Below, piece after piece: positions 11,371 to 22,720 of a DNA stretch of 64,000 bases (within the stretch, counting starts at the first letter, position 1; every line of letters starts with the position of its first letter). The DNA lies in assembly GCA_035235625.1 (NCBI GenBank), contig CP141144.1:33106014-33170013 (forward strand), in the 5' to 3' direction. The stretch is from Saururus chinensis (Eukaryota > Streptophyta > Magnoliopsida > Piperales > Saururaceae). Below the pieces are notes generated by a model that was not told the origin of the DNA, did no database searches, and worked only from the letters and a program-made list of their open reading frames with translations. A program made the position numbers and the translations under genes.

Positions 11371-13120
11371 CTACCAAAATGTCCTCTTCACGTTGTGGTA
11401 CATCTTCGTTCCTCCAGGATGGATAGAGAACTTAGAATGGTGTGCCTCCGATAGGATACGCTCTCTCAACTCAACGGAGTTTGGCACACACCAACGACCC
11501 TTATACATCAAACTCCCATCGGACTTTTCCTCAAAGCCCAACACCGCCTTCTCCCTTAGCTTAGCCTTAAGAGCTAGAGTCTCTTCATCACTTTTCTGAG
11601 CCTCGACCACGTCATCCACCACACTAGAGCTAATAGAGAGATTAGCAAACCAGCTCCGTGTGTCCCCCAATGTCAACTCTGGCCTTAGCTCAATGGCGTC
11701 CTCATAAAGGAGCCACTCACGAACTTGCATGCAAGCAATCGTAGTGGCTGATTTCCGACTCAAAGCATCCGCCACCACGTTCGCTTTGCCGGGATGATAT
11801 GATATTGTGAAGTCATAGTCCTTCAAGAATTCAAGCCACCTCCTTTGCCTCAAATTAAGATCTCGCTGAGTGAATAAGTACTTCAAGCTCTTGTGATCAG
11901 TGAATACCTCAAACTTCTCACCATAGAGATAGTGCCGCCAAATCTTCAATGCAAAAACTACGGCCGCTAACTCCAAGTCATGAGTGGGGTAATTCCGCTC
12001 GTGCACTCTAAGCTGTCGAGATGCATAAGACACCACTCTCCCATGCTGCATGAGTACACAACCCAAGCCGCGAAGCAAAGCATCACTATAGACCACGAAT
12101 CTGCCACTCACGGAAGGCAAAGTTAAAACTGGAGCTGAAGTTAGCCTCTTCTTCAACTCTTGGAAACTCTCTTCACAAGTTGAGTTCCACTCAAACTTCT
12201 CATTCTTCCTCGTCAACTTAGTCATAGGGCTTGCAAGGCTAGAAAAACCCTCGATGAAACGGCGATAGTACCCAGCAAGTCCTAGGAAGCTATGGACCTC
12301 CGATGCACTCTTCGGTTGCTCCCAATTCAACACAACTTCAACTTTCGAGGGATCAACCGCCACACCGTCTCTCGATATAACATGACCAAGGAAATGCACT
12401 TTCTTGAGCCAAAATTCACACTTGTCAAACTTCGCAAAGAGCTTATGCTCCAGTAAAGTTCACAAGACAATCCTCAAATGTGCTTCATGCTCTTCCTCAT
12501 TGGCCGAATAGATCAGAATATCATCCACGAATATAATCACAAACCGATCAAGATAAGGCCAAAAGACTCGGTTCATCAAATCTATAAATGAGGCTAGTGC
12601 ATTAGTAAGACCAAAAGGCATAACTAAGAACTCATAATGCCCATATCGGGTACGGAAAGCCGTCTTAGCAACATCATTAGGACGGATCCGAAGTTGGTTA
12701 TAACCCGATCTCAAATCAAACTTAGAGAAGACCTGTGCCTGCTGCAATTGATCAAACAAATCATCAATTCTAGGTAAAGGGTACTTGTTCTTGATGATTA
12801 CCTGATTAGGCATTCAGTAGTCGATACACAACCGCAGAGAACCATCCTTCTTCCAAACAAATAAGACCGGCGCACCCTAAGGAGATACACTTGGCCTGAT
12901 ACCCCTTATCTATAAGATCCTGCAGCTGAGCCTTAAGCTCTTTAAGTTCGGTTGGAGCCATACGATAGGGAGCCTTAGAAATAGGAGTAGTGCCTGGAAT
13001 AAGGTCAATGCAAAACTTTATCTCCCTCTCCGGTGGTAAACTCGCCAAGTCACTAGGGAAGACATCGGGAAATTCCGCCACAACACGAACGGAATCCAAA
13101 GAAGGTAACTCCATGTTCAA
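11371..13120 (-). pseudogene. Tekay/Del-like reverse transcriptase and RNase H
   Basis: Read on the minus strand: LKELKAQLQDLIDKGY (near 12930), then a frameshift region where RT motif 1 should be, then [38 protein letters not shown] and [11 protein letters not shown] (YxDD-type site near 12520). [11 protein letters not shown] and [12 protein letters not shown] are the RT thumb/connection. RNase H follows with [15 protein letters not shown] and [11 protein letters not shown]. The segments from 12813 down are in one frame, with stops near 12459 and 11372. Stops near 12812 and 12878 fit CGA to TGA and TGG to TAG. Confidence 0.93.
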
Positions 13121-14613
13121 CCCCGTAACACTAGCAAGGAAAGCCTCACTCCACTATCAATCCACTTCTTGGCCTTGGAGGAAGAGACCAAGAATTTGCC
13201 ATTAGAACGCTTCACCCCTTGAAAGATAAAAGGCTTAGCTCCTGGCAACTCGAACTTCACACACCTCCTGCGACAGTCTACATGCACATGGAACTTGAAC
13301 ATCATATCCATGCCTAGGATCACATCAAAGTCAATCATTGGCAATATAATCAGATCCATATGTAGCACATGCCCACCGATCTCCATAGGAATCATATCAA
13401 CATACTTTTCCGCTCGAAGAGAGGATGAAGGTGTAGACACACGCAAAGGAACATGCAACAACTTATAACAAGCATCCAACTCATGAGCAAAATGAGGAGA
13501 CACAAAAGAATGAGAGGAACCGGTATCAAATAACACTCTATCATAGTGGGAGGCAATGAGAATCATACCTTCCACCACGCCCGAAGAGTTAGCCGACTCC
13601 TACGCTGAAATAGCAAAGACTCTCCCACCATGAGCCGGCTTCTTCCCCTTACCATCGGGCTGCCCGGTAGGTGCTCTCGCCGGTGGTGCTCCCGGCTGCC
13701 TGGGACCGGTATTAGGTGTCATCGGTGCACGTCTCTGAGCACGACCAGCCCTCTAGGGACACTCATTGGCATAGTGCCCCTTCTGCCGACAATCATAGCA
13801 AGTCACACTAGCACGGCGGTCCTGAGGAGCCTGCTACACATGCTAAGTGTTATGCCTCGCATGACGGGTATCTCGCCAATTATGATCCCGGCTGTTACGG
13901 CTATCCTCTGCCCTCGACCTCTTAGGCTGCTGCTGGTGCCCTCTCCTCCGGATATACTCATCAGAATCTCACTCCACTGGGATGGCCGTCATAAGTACCT
14001 CAGCAAGGGTCTTGTGTCTGAATGGCACAACTCGGCCTTTGATGAAAGGCTTAAGACCGTTCTCAAACTTACGTGCTCTCTCATACTCATCGCTGAAGAA
14101 GCGAGGAGCAAAGTGCTCAAGCTCCACAAAGCGGGTCTCATAAGCCAAGACTGTCATAGAACCCTACTGCAAGCTGAGAAACTCCTTCTTCTCCTCTCGG
14201 ACATGAAGAGGGAAGTACTTGTCATTAAAGGCTGACAAGAACTCCTCCCAAGGAATGTCCGCTCGGCCATGGAACCTCTGACGCTCCATCGATAACCACC
14301 ACCTCTGAGCTTCGCCCTCGAACATGAAGACTGCAAGTCTAGTCTTCTCCTCGTCCGAGCAACGTCGAGAACTAAAGATCTTCTCCATATGAAGCCTCCA
14401 ATTATCTGCCACAAATGTATCTAATCCACCCTTGAAGCTAGGGGGATTAAGCTTCTTGAATCCCTCGAGTGAAAGAGACTCAGAACTGCTACCACTCGCA
14501 TGCTTAGCCTGGAACACCTGTGTCAACCCCTCAATGGCGGTCAACACATTGTCCACCCATGGGTCACGAGCACCATGATGGTTATTAGCGCCTGCATGAT
14601 TAGGACCAGCCAT
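13117..14613 (-). pseudogene. Tekay/Del-like gag and aspartic protease
   Basis: ATG at 14611-14613 starts MAGPNHAGANN. The gag core has LNPPSFKGGLD, AQRWWLSMERQ and WEEFLSAFNDKYFP (to about 14180). A classic zinc knuckle CYDCRQKGHYANEC (C-X2-C-X4-H-X4-C) is at about 13757-13800. The retropepsin has LFDTGSSHSF near 13530 and VILGMDMMF near 13310. Gag and protease share one frame, broken by stops near 14163, 13967, 13850, 13840, 13755 and 13600. All fit CAG to TAG or CGA to TGA changes. A frameshift near 13150 separates protease from RT. Confidence 0.92.
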
Positions 14614-14742
14614 CTACACAACAACTAGATATTAATCGTACAGCCTAATAACACGAAAGCACACAGCCAAACAAGTAGAAAGCACACAAACAATCAAGCA
14701 AGACTTGTCACAAAAACCCTATTTACTCTTAGACAAGGATAT

Positions 14743-14754
14743 GCTCCGATACCA
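14743..14754 (-). other. Primer binding site of the Tekay/Del-like element
   Basis: The minus strand reads TGGTATCGGAGC about 7 bases from the 5' LTR end. It matches the iMet-tRNA primer site apart from one base, the same change as in the Reina copy at 1529-1541. Confidence 0.8.
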
Positions 14755-15417
14755 AAAACTTTGTCACGCCCCGGAGAAGCCCGACCCGAGCCGAACCCGT
14801 TCCAGGGGCTGGTCAAGCGCGCGGGGGCGACGAATTGAAATTGAGAAACGATCTAGCGGAAGACTTAACCCTAACCATGGGCGATTAACAGAATTACGGA
14901 GTACGCACAATCCTTTGAGCAAGAGTAAATAAGAAGGAAAGAAAGAGTGTTGCTTATTACAAAGTAAACAACTAATCTCAAACCCACATGCTTAGTTAAT
15001 TAGCCCACACTGGCTCAAATAAGTCTTAAGCAAACATAACTGTAAAATGTGACATAAATCCAAAACAAGAACCCTACACAAAGGTTCTAAACATAAGCAT
15101 AAAACAAAAGAAGATAAGTCACACAACGATCTCCGAGATCACATCCAAGCCATCTCCGACCTTTCCTCAAAGAGGAGATCCTGTCCGTCTCCGTGTCGCA
15201 CCATGCAGCCCCAAATAAAAACACATGAAAGAGGGGTGAGTTTAACAAACTCAGCAATGGTTTTTAATATCACTATCAACATCAAAAATACGATAGGATA
15301 GCAATAAGATTATTCAGATCAAAGATTTACATGGTGCATCAGTTTCTGATCACGCATACACATCACCTAAAACTGCATCATAATGCATAATCCACATAAT
15401 TTCATTCTCATCAAAAT

Positions 15418-15705
15418 ACCCTGCATAAAATATATCTCTAACATACACTTTCCATCATGCATCACATCAAATTCAACCTGCATGGATGTATCTCTAACAT
15501 ACATATTCCCACATGCATCACATCACACTCAACTAGCATGGATGTATCTCTAACATACATATTTCCACATGCATCATATCATACTCAACCTGCATGGATG
15601 TATCTTTAACATACATATTTCCACATGCATCATATCATACTCAACCTGCATGGATATATCTCTAACATACATATTCCCACATGCATCATATCATAACATC
15701 CTCCA
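15418..15705. repeat. 56-bp minisatellite in the 5' LTR, about 5 copies
   Basis: This is the counterpart of 7383-7670, with the same unit and copy number. The array therefore predates this insertion. Confidence 0.9.
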
Positions 15706-16929
15706 TCAAGGAGTAATCACAAATCTGGTGTCACACAGACGGGACATAGACAAGACCACGAAGGCGTGTCAAGGTCCAAAATTCTACACAAGAATTCAAG
15801 AAAGATCGGGGCTGTCAATCCCTAATGCTGCTCGCCCTAGACAATCCTGGCCAAGGATGTCCCATTCTCACATAGACAATCTAGAGCAGGGGTGTTTGCC
15901 CAGGGACATCTCCTGCAGAGGGAAGAGCCCGAGTTCTCACACAGAGATATCTAGAACACGTGGTAGTGGGTGCACATGGCATACCACACTGGATTCTCAG
16001 GGTCCAGATGACACTCATAATAACATTCTCACAATCCGCAAGACAAGTACACAACTCGTCCCCACATCATTCCATTTAATTAGACTCAACCATGGGGAGT
16101 GCACTCGTTCTACACAGGAACTCAAATCAAAATATGTCCTTTTGGACCAATCAACTTACGATTAATCCATGACCGATCAATCCGGCATACAATTTCACCA
16201 CATTGCATCCAATCGGTCAAATTCGATTAACCTCGATGAAGCCTCAATTTGAAATCCATTTTCATGTTGCATGCAGCATGGTACATACGTGGGCAAGGCA
16301 TACATGAATCCTAATCCATGATAAGTGCTCTCATCAGCCCCTAATGCATCAATCATAATCACAATATTAAGCTTCAACATCATCATTTAACCCCCACATG
16401 TGTGTGTGTGTAACTAGTAGAAGCACTCCACACAATGCATGACAACATGATTGAAATTAAACTCACTACCACACTACACATGTGAATTACCATCTAAACA
16501 TGAATTCTAGTGGAAATCATAGGAGAAGAAACGTTGAAATCATAACTCAAATCAAAACTCAACCACAAAGGTTAAACACATATAAGATCATTCATTTCAT
16601 CATTGAGTCATGGCATTCACCAACATTCACACATGAACTTACTACATTCTATCATGACAAATCAGTCTATTAATAGGTTGTAGTTCCACTGAAAATATGC
16701 TTAATCAAAGGGAATCAACCATTCATAATTTCAAGATGACAATTCCAACATCATGCCACAAAACATAAGTCATTCCACAAATTTCTAAGCATATATCTCA
16801 ATTTCATAACCTCAATAGCATGCCTTTCCATTACCATAACATAGCTTAAAACACTCCACATTCATATGAAATTGGCAAGCTAAAGTGGAATCATGAAAAT
16901 AAACATCATGCATTAGAACACCAATTTGC

Positions 16930-17105
16930 TGTGTAGCCGTTCGAACGCCCTTCAGGCCGTTTGATTGGTTAAACGTAAAAATTTGAAATTCACAAATTGG
17001 CCGTTCGAACGCCTAGCAAGCCGTTCGATCGGCTTAACTGGAAAACTGTTGTTCCGACAGTGTTGCTGTTCGAACGCCCAGAAGGGCCGTTCAAACGCCA
17101 ACAAG
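16930..17105. promoter_or_regulatory. TTCGAACG motif cluster in the 5' LTR
   Basis: At least three exact TTCGAACG copies and several variants (TTCGATCGG, TTCAAACG) recur in about 175 bp. They are better preserved than in the 3' LTR. Function unknown. Confidence 0.4.
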
Positions 17106-18201
17106 GCAGAACTGAACCATCTTCTTCCTTTCGCAAATCCAAACCGAAACACCATTGATAACACTTCAAATCCACATCTAACACCCTAATCATTATTAAA
17201 AGTCCTTCTTGACTTCTTGAATGTTAAACCATATCATAATAATGCAAAACCCAAAGAAAATCGAGATTAAATATTTCCATTTTCTAATCATGCCATTAAC
17301 ACACCAAATCAAATAACTCCATTCGAAATAAGCCAAAAATCAAGGGTTTTATCATGGATAAACTGAGATTTCGAAGACCCATTACCTTAGCACTTGATTA
17401 AGCTCAAATTTGAGGGTCACCCTTCTTGAAAACCTTCCAAAAACATTGAGTTTGAATTAAACTCCATTAAAAATCGATTTACCAAAGAAATCCCTAATTA
17501 AAACTTAGATCTAGAGCTTGTTGATTGTAATAATCGAATTTTGAAAGCTAGGGTTTGTAGTAAAATACAAATCAGTAGTTTTTTATGTCCAAAAACGGAT
17601 TGAAACAAAGGGAAAATGGTAGATTTAGAAGAGATTAAGAAGAAAGCTAGGGTTTAGTGTTTAATTAGAGTAGACTTACCTTAATTACCTTCTAATCCGG
17701 GCCTAATTGGGGATTAGGCCAGACCTCCCTCCTTAGCCTATTCCCAAAAATAGAAATGGCTCAGGTTTGCTCTTTTATAGTAAGAGTTGGGGTAAGTATG
17801 GGTAAGTTATGGGGTGTAAATAGGAAAAGTAGGCTAAAAATGGGTATTTTATAAATTTAAGGACTAATTAAGCCTAATAAAATTCTAAAATTTTTTATAT
17901 GACCTTAAGTAGATATCTGGGTTCATTTGACCCAAAAATCAAAATTTTGGCGGTGGGGCCCACAAGGGTCCCGCCAAAACCTTAATTTTCGGAAAAATAG
18001 TGAAAATTTAGAAAAATCCCAAAAATTCACATTTGTTTTAAAATCACTTAAAACCACTAATGTAAAAATTGATTTTGATTAAAACCATCTTGAACATGAT
18101 TTATTTCACGAAACCACCGAATAGATCAGAAAATGCACTAATCTCACGATAACCGATAATTAAAGAAAACAAAAACCAGTTTAGAGATCAGGGTCCTTAC
18201 A

Positions 18202-18552
18202 CGTTGGTCCAAGGCAAGTCGGTGATCATGGTGGTGGTGGATCGGTTGTCCAAGTACGCTCATTTTTGTGCTCTGGGTATTCCTTTCACCGCCAAGTCTG
18301 TGGTGGAACTCTACGTTCGGGAGGTGGCCAAATTGCACGGTATGCCTTGCACTATTGTCTCTGATCGTGATAGGATTTTCATCTCTCAGTTTTGGCAGGA
18401 GTTCTTCACTTTACAGGGCACTTCTTTACACATGAGTACCGCTTATCACCCGCAGACGGAGGTAGTCAACAGATGTTTAGAGCAGTAACTGCGTTGTTTT
18501 ACTATGTCTCAGCCTCGTCGTTGGCTTCTGCTTCTTCCGTGGGCTGAGTGGT
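18202..18552 (+). pseudogene. Reina-type integrase, middle segment
   Basis: This continues the reading interrupted at 6726. Directly after the CGTTG duplication it reads [20 protein letters not shown], the second catalytic Asp in SDRDRIF (near 18361) and [12 protein letters not shown]. The usual DGQT before the catalytic Glu is missing: four residues are deleted near 18455, probably through the repeated CAGACGGA. A TAA stop lies at 18486-18488. The Athila-like element then interrupts it after AEW. Confidence 0.92.
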
Positions 18553-19986
18553 TGATAAGTATGAAATATATATCTATTTTATATGCTTTTTTACCATATT
18601 TGCTAGTATAGATTAGGTTAATTTAAAGTTGGTTATAGTTTATTTAGATTAAGATAGATATTAGTATTTTAGTTTAATTATTAATAATTTTGTAGTTATT
18701 AGTAGTTTAGATATGTATTTAAATCAAGTTGGAATTTTAGTTATATTCTACATGTCTAAAGTATGATATTTTATGTTTTGTAGGTAAAGTGTACTTATCA
18801 AAATACTTGGACGATGTTTGGAATAAATCAAAATAGTCTTGACATGCTTTAAAGTGATTTGGACAACTTTTCGGAGTTATAAACAAGTTGGAAATTAATA
18901 TGGGCACGAAGAAACGCTTAATGAACAGAATATGGACTATCCAGAAAAAGTGTCCTGATTGCAAAAATAGTGTAGCAGTTTGAACTGGGCGTTTGAAGTA
19001 TCAAACAGCTAAACATGATTTTAAAGGAAAACACAGTATAGGCGTTCGAACGGGCATGCAGGGCGTTCGAACGGGATAATGCGCAGTTTCCTAGTTTTAG
19101 CCAATTTTTAATCCTTTTCATATTGGACTTCTTTCTCCGGCTCTTATGCCTATATAAAGACATATTTAGCTTGAAATTGGGGGATTCCAGTAGATTTTGT
19201 GAAGAGAAAAATGAAGAAGAAGATGGAAGAGAACTCAAAGCTTTTAATAAAGATTCAAGTGTTTTCTTCTACAATGGAAGGCTAGACTTTTCTTTTACTT
19301 AGGAGTTGATGAAGCTATAGATAAGTTTTAGTTTCTTTTCTTTTTAATTTAGATCATAGTTGTGAATGATGACAATTGTATGATAAGAATTTCCTTTTTA
19401 ATGGAAGAGCTTTTAATGTTTATTCAAATCTATGTTGATTTATTGTCTTGTAGATGATATATTAATGTAGTTTTGATATTTTCATCAATTCTAATTTCTG
19501 TGATTTAGATGAGATGTTCATACAATAGTTTTAATGTTCAGATAATTAATAAATTGAATGAGTTATACTAAGATTAGACGAGTCATGCCTATAGCTAGTT
19601 TAATATAGATGATTCGTGCTATTGTCGAAGATAGTTTATGCCATGAATTTAATTAATGATTCTTTTTAAAGTAATTCTAGCTTGTAGCTAAGAATACTTG
19701 TTGTTCATATTCACACTAGATTTAGATTAAAAGTTAAGGAATTGTTATGGTTCTATAGTGGATTCGATTTTCTAAGTAATTTCCATCATATTAATCTCTT
19801 GTTTTTAAACTAGTTGATTTCTTTCTTTTGCTTAATTTGAGTTTAAGTTCTTTTTAGTTTTCAATTAGCGAATTCCTCTTTAGGTTTAGTGATAATTCAT
19901 CCGTCCTTGAGGTTTGACAACCCTTAACTACTTATCCTAGTACAATAACCTAGTACACTTGCAAAGGGTTTAATTATAAACGATCA
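18553..19986 (+). repeat. 5' LTR of the gag-pro element
   Basis: The 1434-bp LTR ends CGATCA immediately before the primer site. It has two GGCGTTCGAACGGG-like motifs at 19040-19075 and is closely related to the solo LTR at 3498-4877. Confidence 0.93.
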
Positions 19987-19989
19987 AGT

Positions 19990-20012
19990 TTTTGGCGCCG
20001 TTGCCGGGGACG
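19990..20012 (+). other. Primer binding site, Athila/Tat type
   Basis: TTGGCGCCGTTGCCGGGGA follows the LTR. This motif is characteristic of Athila/Tat-lineage elements; I believe it pairs with tRNA-Asp, but that assignment is from memory. Confidence 0.7.
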
Positions 20013-20305
20013 GTGTTGATTTGTTACAAAATTAGTATTAGGATAATTCTATCTAATTTAGTTTCAGTTTACTTTAGTTTTTAGGTTAATTCTTAGTTTC
20101 TTACCTTCTTTTAATTTGATCTTGGAGGCTGAATTGAAGATTGTGCTCTCTACACTTGTGGCCACAAGTGGACATCGACAAGCATAGCGCTTCTCTTCGA
20201 TTTGCAAGATCCTTTTTCTCTCTTTATTTTTAGTTCTTTTCTTAGTTAGTTTTTGCTTATTCTTCCCCTTTTTGCACTTAAAATTGTGTGGTGTATTTTT
20301 AGTGT

Positions 20306-21780
20306 ATGCGTGGTCGTCGCTCATTACTCCCTCGATTAGTACCATTTGACCTTGAGCCTGAGCGGACATCAAGGAGAGCTGAGTTGCCTTCGACCTACAT
20401 CCCTACACCCCCAAACTCTCTCACCAATTCCTCCACCCACACTACTACCCTCATCATGGCTGAACATCAGTTAGTAGATGCACCACTCAAAGCTCTAAGG
20501 GAGTATTACACTCCCAATGAGTACACCTCCCCTTAATGTATTAGGTTGCTAGTGGTTGCTGCTCAAAATTATGAGATTAAGCCCAATGCCATTCAAATGC
20601 TTCCATCTTTTTATGGGCTTAATAATGAAAACCCGTATAGGCACCTAGATGACTTCTTGGAAATATGCACAACTTTTAAGCTCTCAAATTTAACCGATGA
20701 GGCCGTCAAACTTTGGCTTTTCCCTTTCACACTGAAAGATAAGGCTAAAGAATGACTTCACTCATTAGAGCCAAACATTATCACAACATGGGCCCAAATG
20801 CAACAAGAGTTCCTTAAAAAGTACTTCCCCATAGATAATACCAACCAAATGAGAAAGGCCGTAACAACTTTTGCCCAACTTCCCACTCAACAATTCTATG
20901 AGAGTTGGGGTAGACTTAAGGACCTTCTTAGGAGGTGTCCTCATCATGCTGTCCCTAAGTAGTAATTAGTGCAACATTTTTATGAGGGTCTTACTGAACA
21001 AAACCGTCATCTTGTTGATGCAAGTTGTGGGGGTACCTTTTTGCTAAAAAATGAAAATGAGGCATGGAAACTTTTTGAGGACTTGAGTAAAAATTCTCTT
21101 CAGCATGCTGCGTTGAATAGAAATGAGAGTGGATTATCTACCTTGAATAATGCCCCCTCTAGGGGTGGCTTGTATGAAGTCGAAAACCCATTAGACCTCT
21201 CCTCCAAAGTTGATACTTTGAGTAGGAAGCTGGACCTTCTTATGACTTCAACCCATCAGCCCACTCCCTTCACTCAAGATGCATGCACAATATGTCTTAG
21301 CCCAGCCCATACTATAATAGAGTGTCCCTCTGCATCTTAATTTCCTGAGCTTGTCTAAGTTCATGTGAATGTCACCCAATCCTTCCCTAGGGCTGAGAAT
21401 AATCCATTTTCAAACACATATAACCCTGGGTGGAGGAATTATACTAACTTTTCCTGGCGGGCACAAAACCAAGGGGTTATGGGTAATCAACCCCCTAGGC
21501 AACAATTCCAAGTCCTACCAGCCTCTATCCACCAACCTCAAATGCAACCTCCATATGTCCAACCCAATAGAAGTCCAAGTTTTGAAGAAAAGGTCTTGAG
21601 TGCCTTGCAAGGCCTTCAATCTCAATCCCAACTCCTCCACTCTCACACATAATCTATAGCAAAGTTAGAAGCCCAAATTGGACAACTAGCTAATGTTATT
21701 AACAAGAGAGAGATGGGGACGTTGCCAAGTCAACCCCTACCAAACCGTAAAGGTCAATTTCAGGTAGAGGGAGCTCCTCC
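20306..21780 (+). pseudogene. Athila/Tat-like gag
   Basis: A single frame is broken by about eight stops. Recognisable gag blocks are IQMLPSFYGLNNENPYRHL (near 20590-20650), FLKKYFP with FAQLPTQQFYESWGRLKDLL (near 20812-20925), FYEGLTEQNR (near 20980) and a CCHC knuckle CTICLSPAHTIIEC (about 21286-21327). Stops at 20534, 20753, near 20960 (two together), 21338, near 21356 and 21650 all fit CAA to TAA or TGG to TAG/TGA. The product would have formed the particle and packaged the element RNA. Confidence 0.88.
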
Positions 21781-21792
21781 CTCTAATGAACA

Positions 21793-22720
21793 ATGATCCT
21801 TAGGAGTGGGAGGATTGTTGACAACAGTGTTGGGGGGACACCAGTGACAGATGATAGGAGTGAGGAGTTAGAGACGACAGCCCCTAATGAACCTCAAGTA
21901 GAAGTTAGTGCACCACATGAGAAGGAGTTTGTATCTCCTTCCCCTTCCTTAGAGGCACAGTCTAAGACCACTTCCGACGGATCTTATATCCCTAGGGCAC
22001 CTTTTCCTCAGTATCTTGACATGGCCCCACCATTTAGAAAGAGCATGGCAAAGATGGATGATATTCTTGAGATTTTTAAACAAGTCAAAATTGATCTCCC
22101 CCTCTTAGAAGCCATTAAGCAAGTCCCTGCTTATGCTAAGTTCCTCAAAGACCTATGCACTCAAAAGCGTAAATCCAAGACCCATGTGTCTAAGAAGGTC
22201 TTTCTCACCGAGCAAGTAAGCTCTATTTTGAAGTTTGACACCCCACCTAAGTATAAGGACCCTAGAGTACCCACTATTTCGTGTGTCATAGGTGATCACT
22301 CCATCCATAGAGCCCTCCTTGACCTTGGTGCGAGTGTCAATCTACTCCCTTACTCAGTGTATGAGAAACTAGGGTTAGGTGAATTGCAGCCTACATCAGT
22401 TTACCTTGCAGCTAGCCGACCGTTCTGTGTGTAAGCGTCGAGGAGTCATTGAGGATGTATTAGTGAAGGTTGACCGGTTCTTTTTCCCTGTTGATTTTAT
22501 TGTCTTAGATATAGAGACCGGTGCCAACTCCACATATCAGATTCCTATCATTGTAGGTCGTCCATTCCTTGCCACAACTAATGCATACATAAATTGTAGG
22601 ACGGGGGTAATGGAGATGACCTTTGGGAACATGAAAGTGCAACTAAATGTTTTTGATGTGTCTAACCATTTGCCTGCAACTTCTAATGCTGAATATTTTA
22701 TGATAGACAATTTTAGATTT
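21793..22720 (+). pseudogene. Athila/Tat-like aspartic protease region
   Basis: The frame from 21793 starts MILRSGRIVDN, a gag/pro linker motif of this lineage, and reaches the protease active site LLDLGASVNLLP near 22318. A one-base frameshift near 22400 moves the continuation to another frame, which reads LADRSV, VIEDVLVKVDRFFFPVDFIV and IIVGRPFLAT, the typical C-terminal half. The active-site Asp is present but the reading is split. No RT follows; sequence after about 22720 is low-complexity and T-rich. Confidence 0.88.

Larger units (their letters stand above)
6727..18201 (-). mobile_element. Tekay/Del-like chromovirus, nested in the Reina integrase, minus strand
   Basis: Two LTRs of about 3.4 kb (6727-10153 and 14762-18201) flank antisense gag, protease, RT, RNase H, integrase and a divergent C-terminal chromodomain. 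The target duplication CGTTG is exact (6722-6726, 18202-18206), and removing the element restores the Reina integrase frame across the site. Read on the minus strand the LTR starts TGTAAGGACCCTG and ends GGGGCGTGACA. Large LTRs, an iMet primer site and a chromodomain of the kind lacking the first aromatic residues place it in the Tekay/Del lineage (family knowledge). Coding parts carry about a dozen stops and at least two frameshifts, so it is non-functional. Confidence 0.95.
14762..18201 (-). repeat. 5' LTR of the Tekay/Del-like element
   Basis: This 3440-bp LTR is bounded by TGTCACGCCCC on the left and CCTTACA on the right as printed. It is the more complete of the pair. On the minus strand it would carry the promoter. 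It has no coding content; the open frame at 15569-16165 comes from its minisatellite. Confidence 0.93.
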
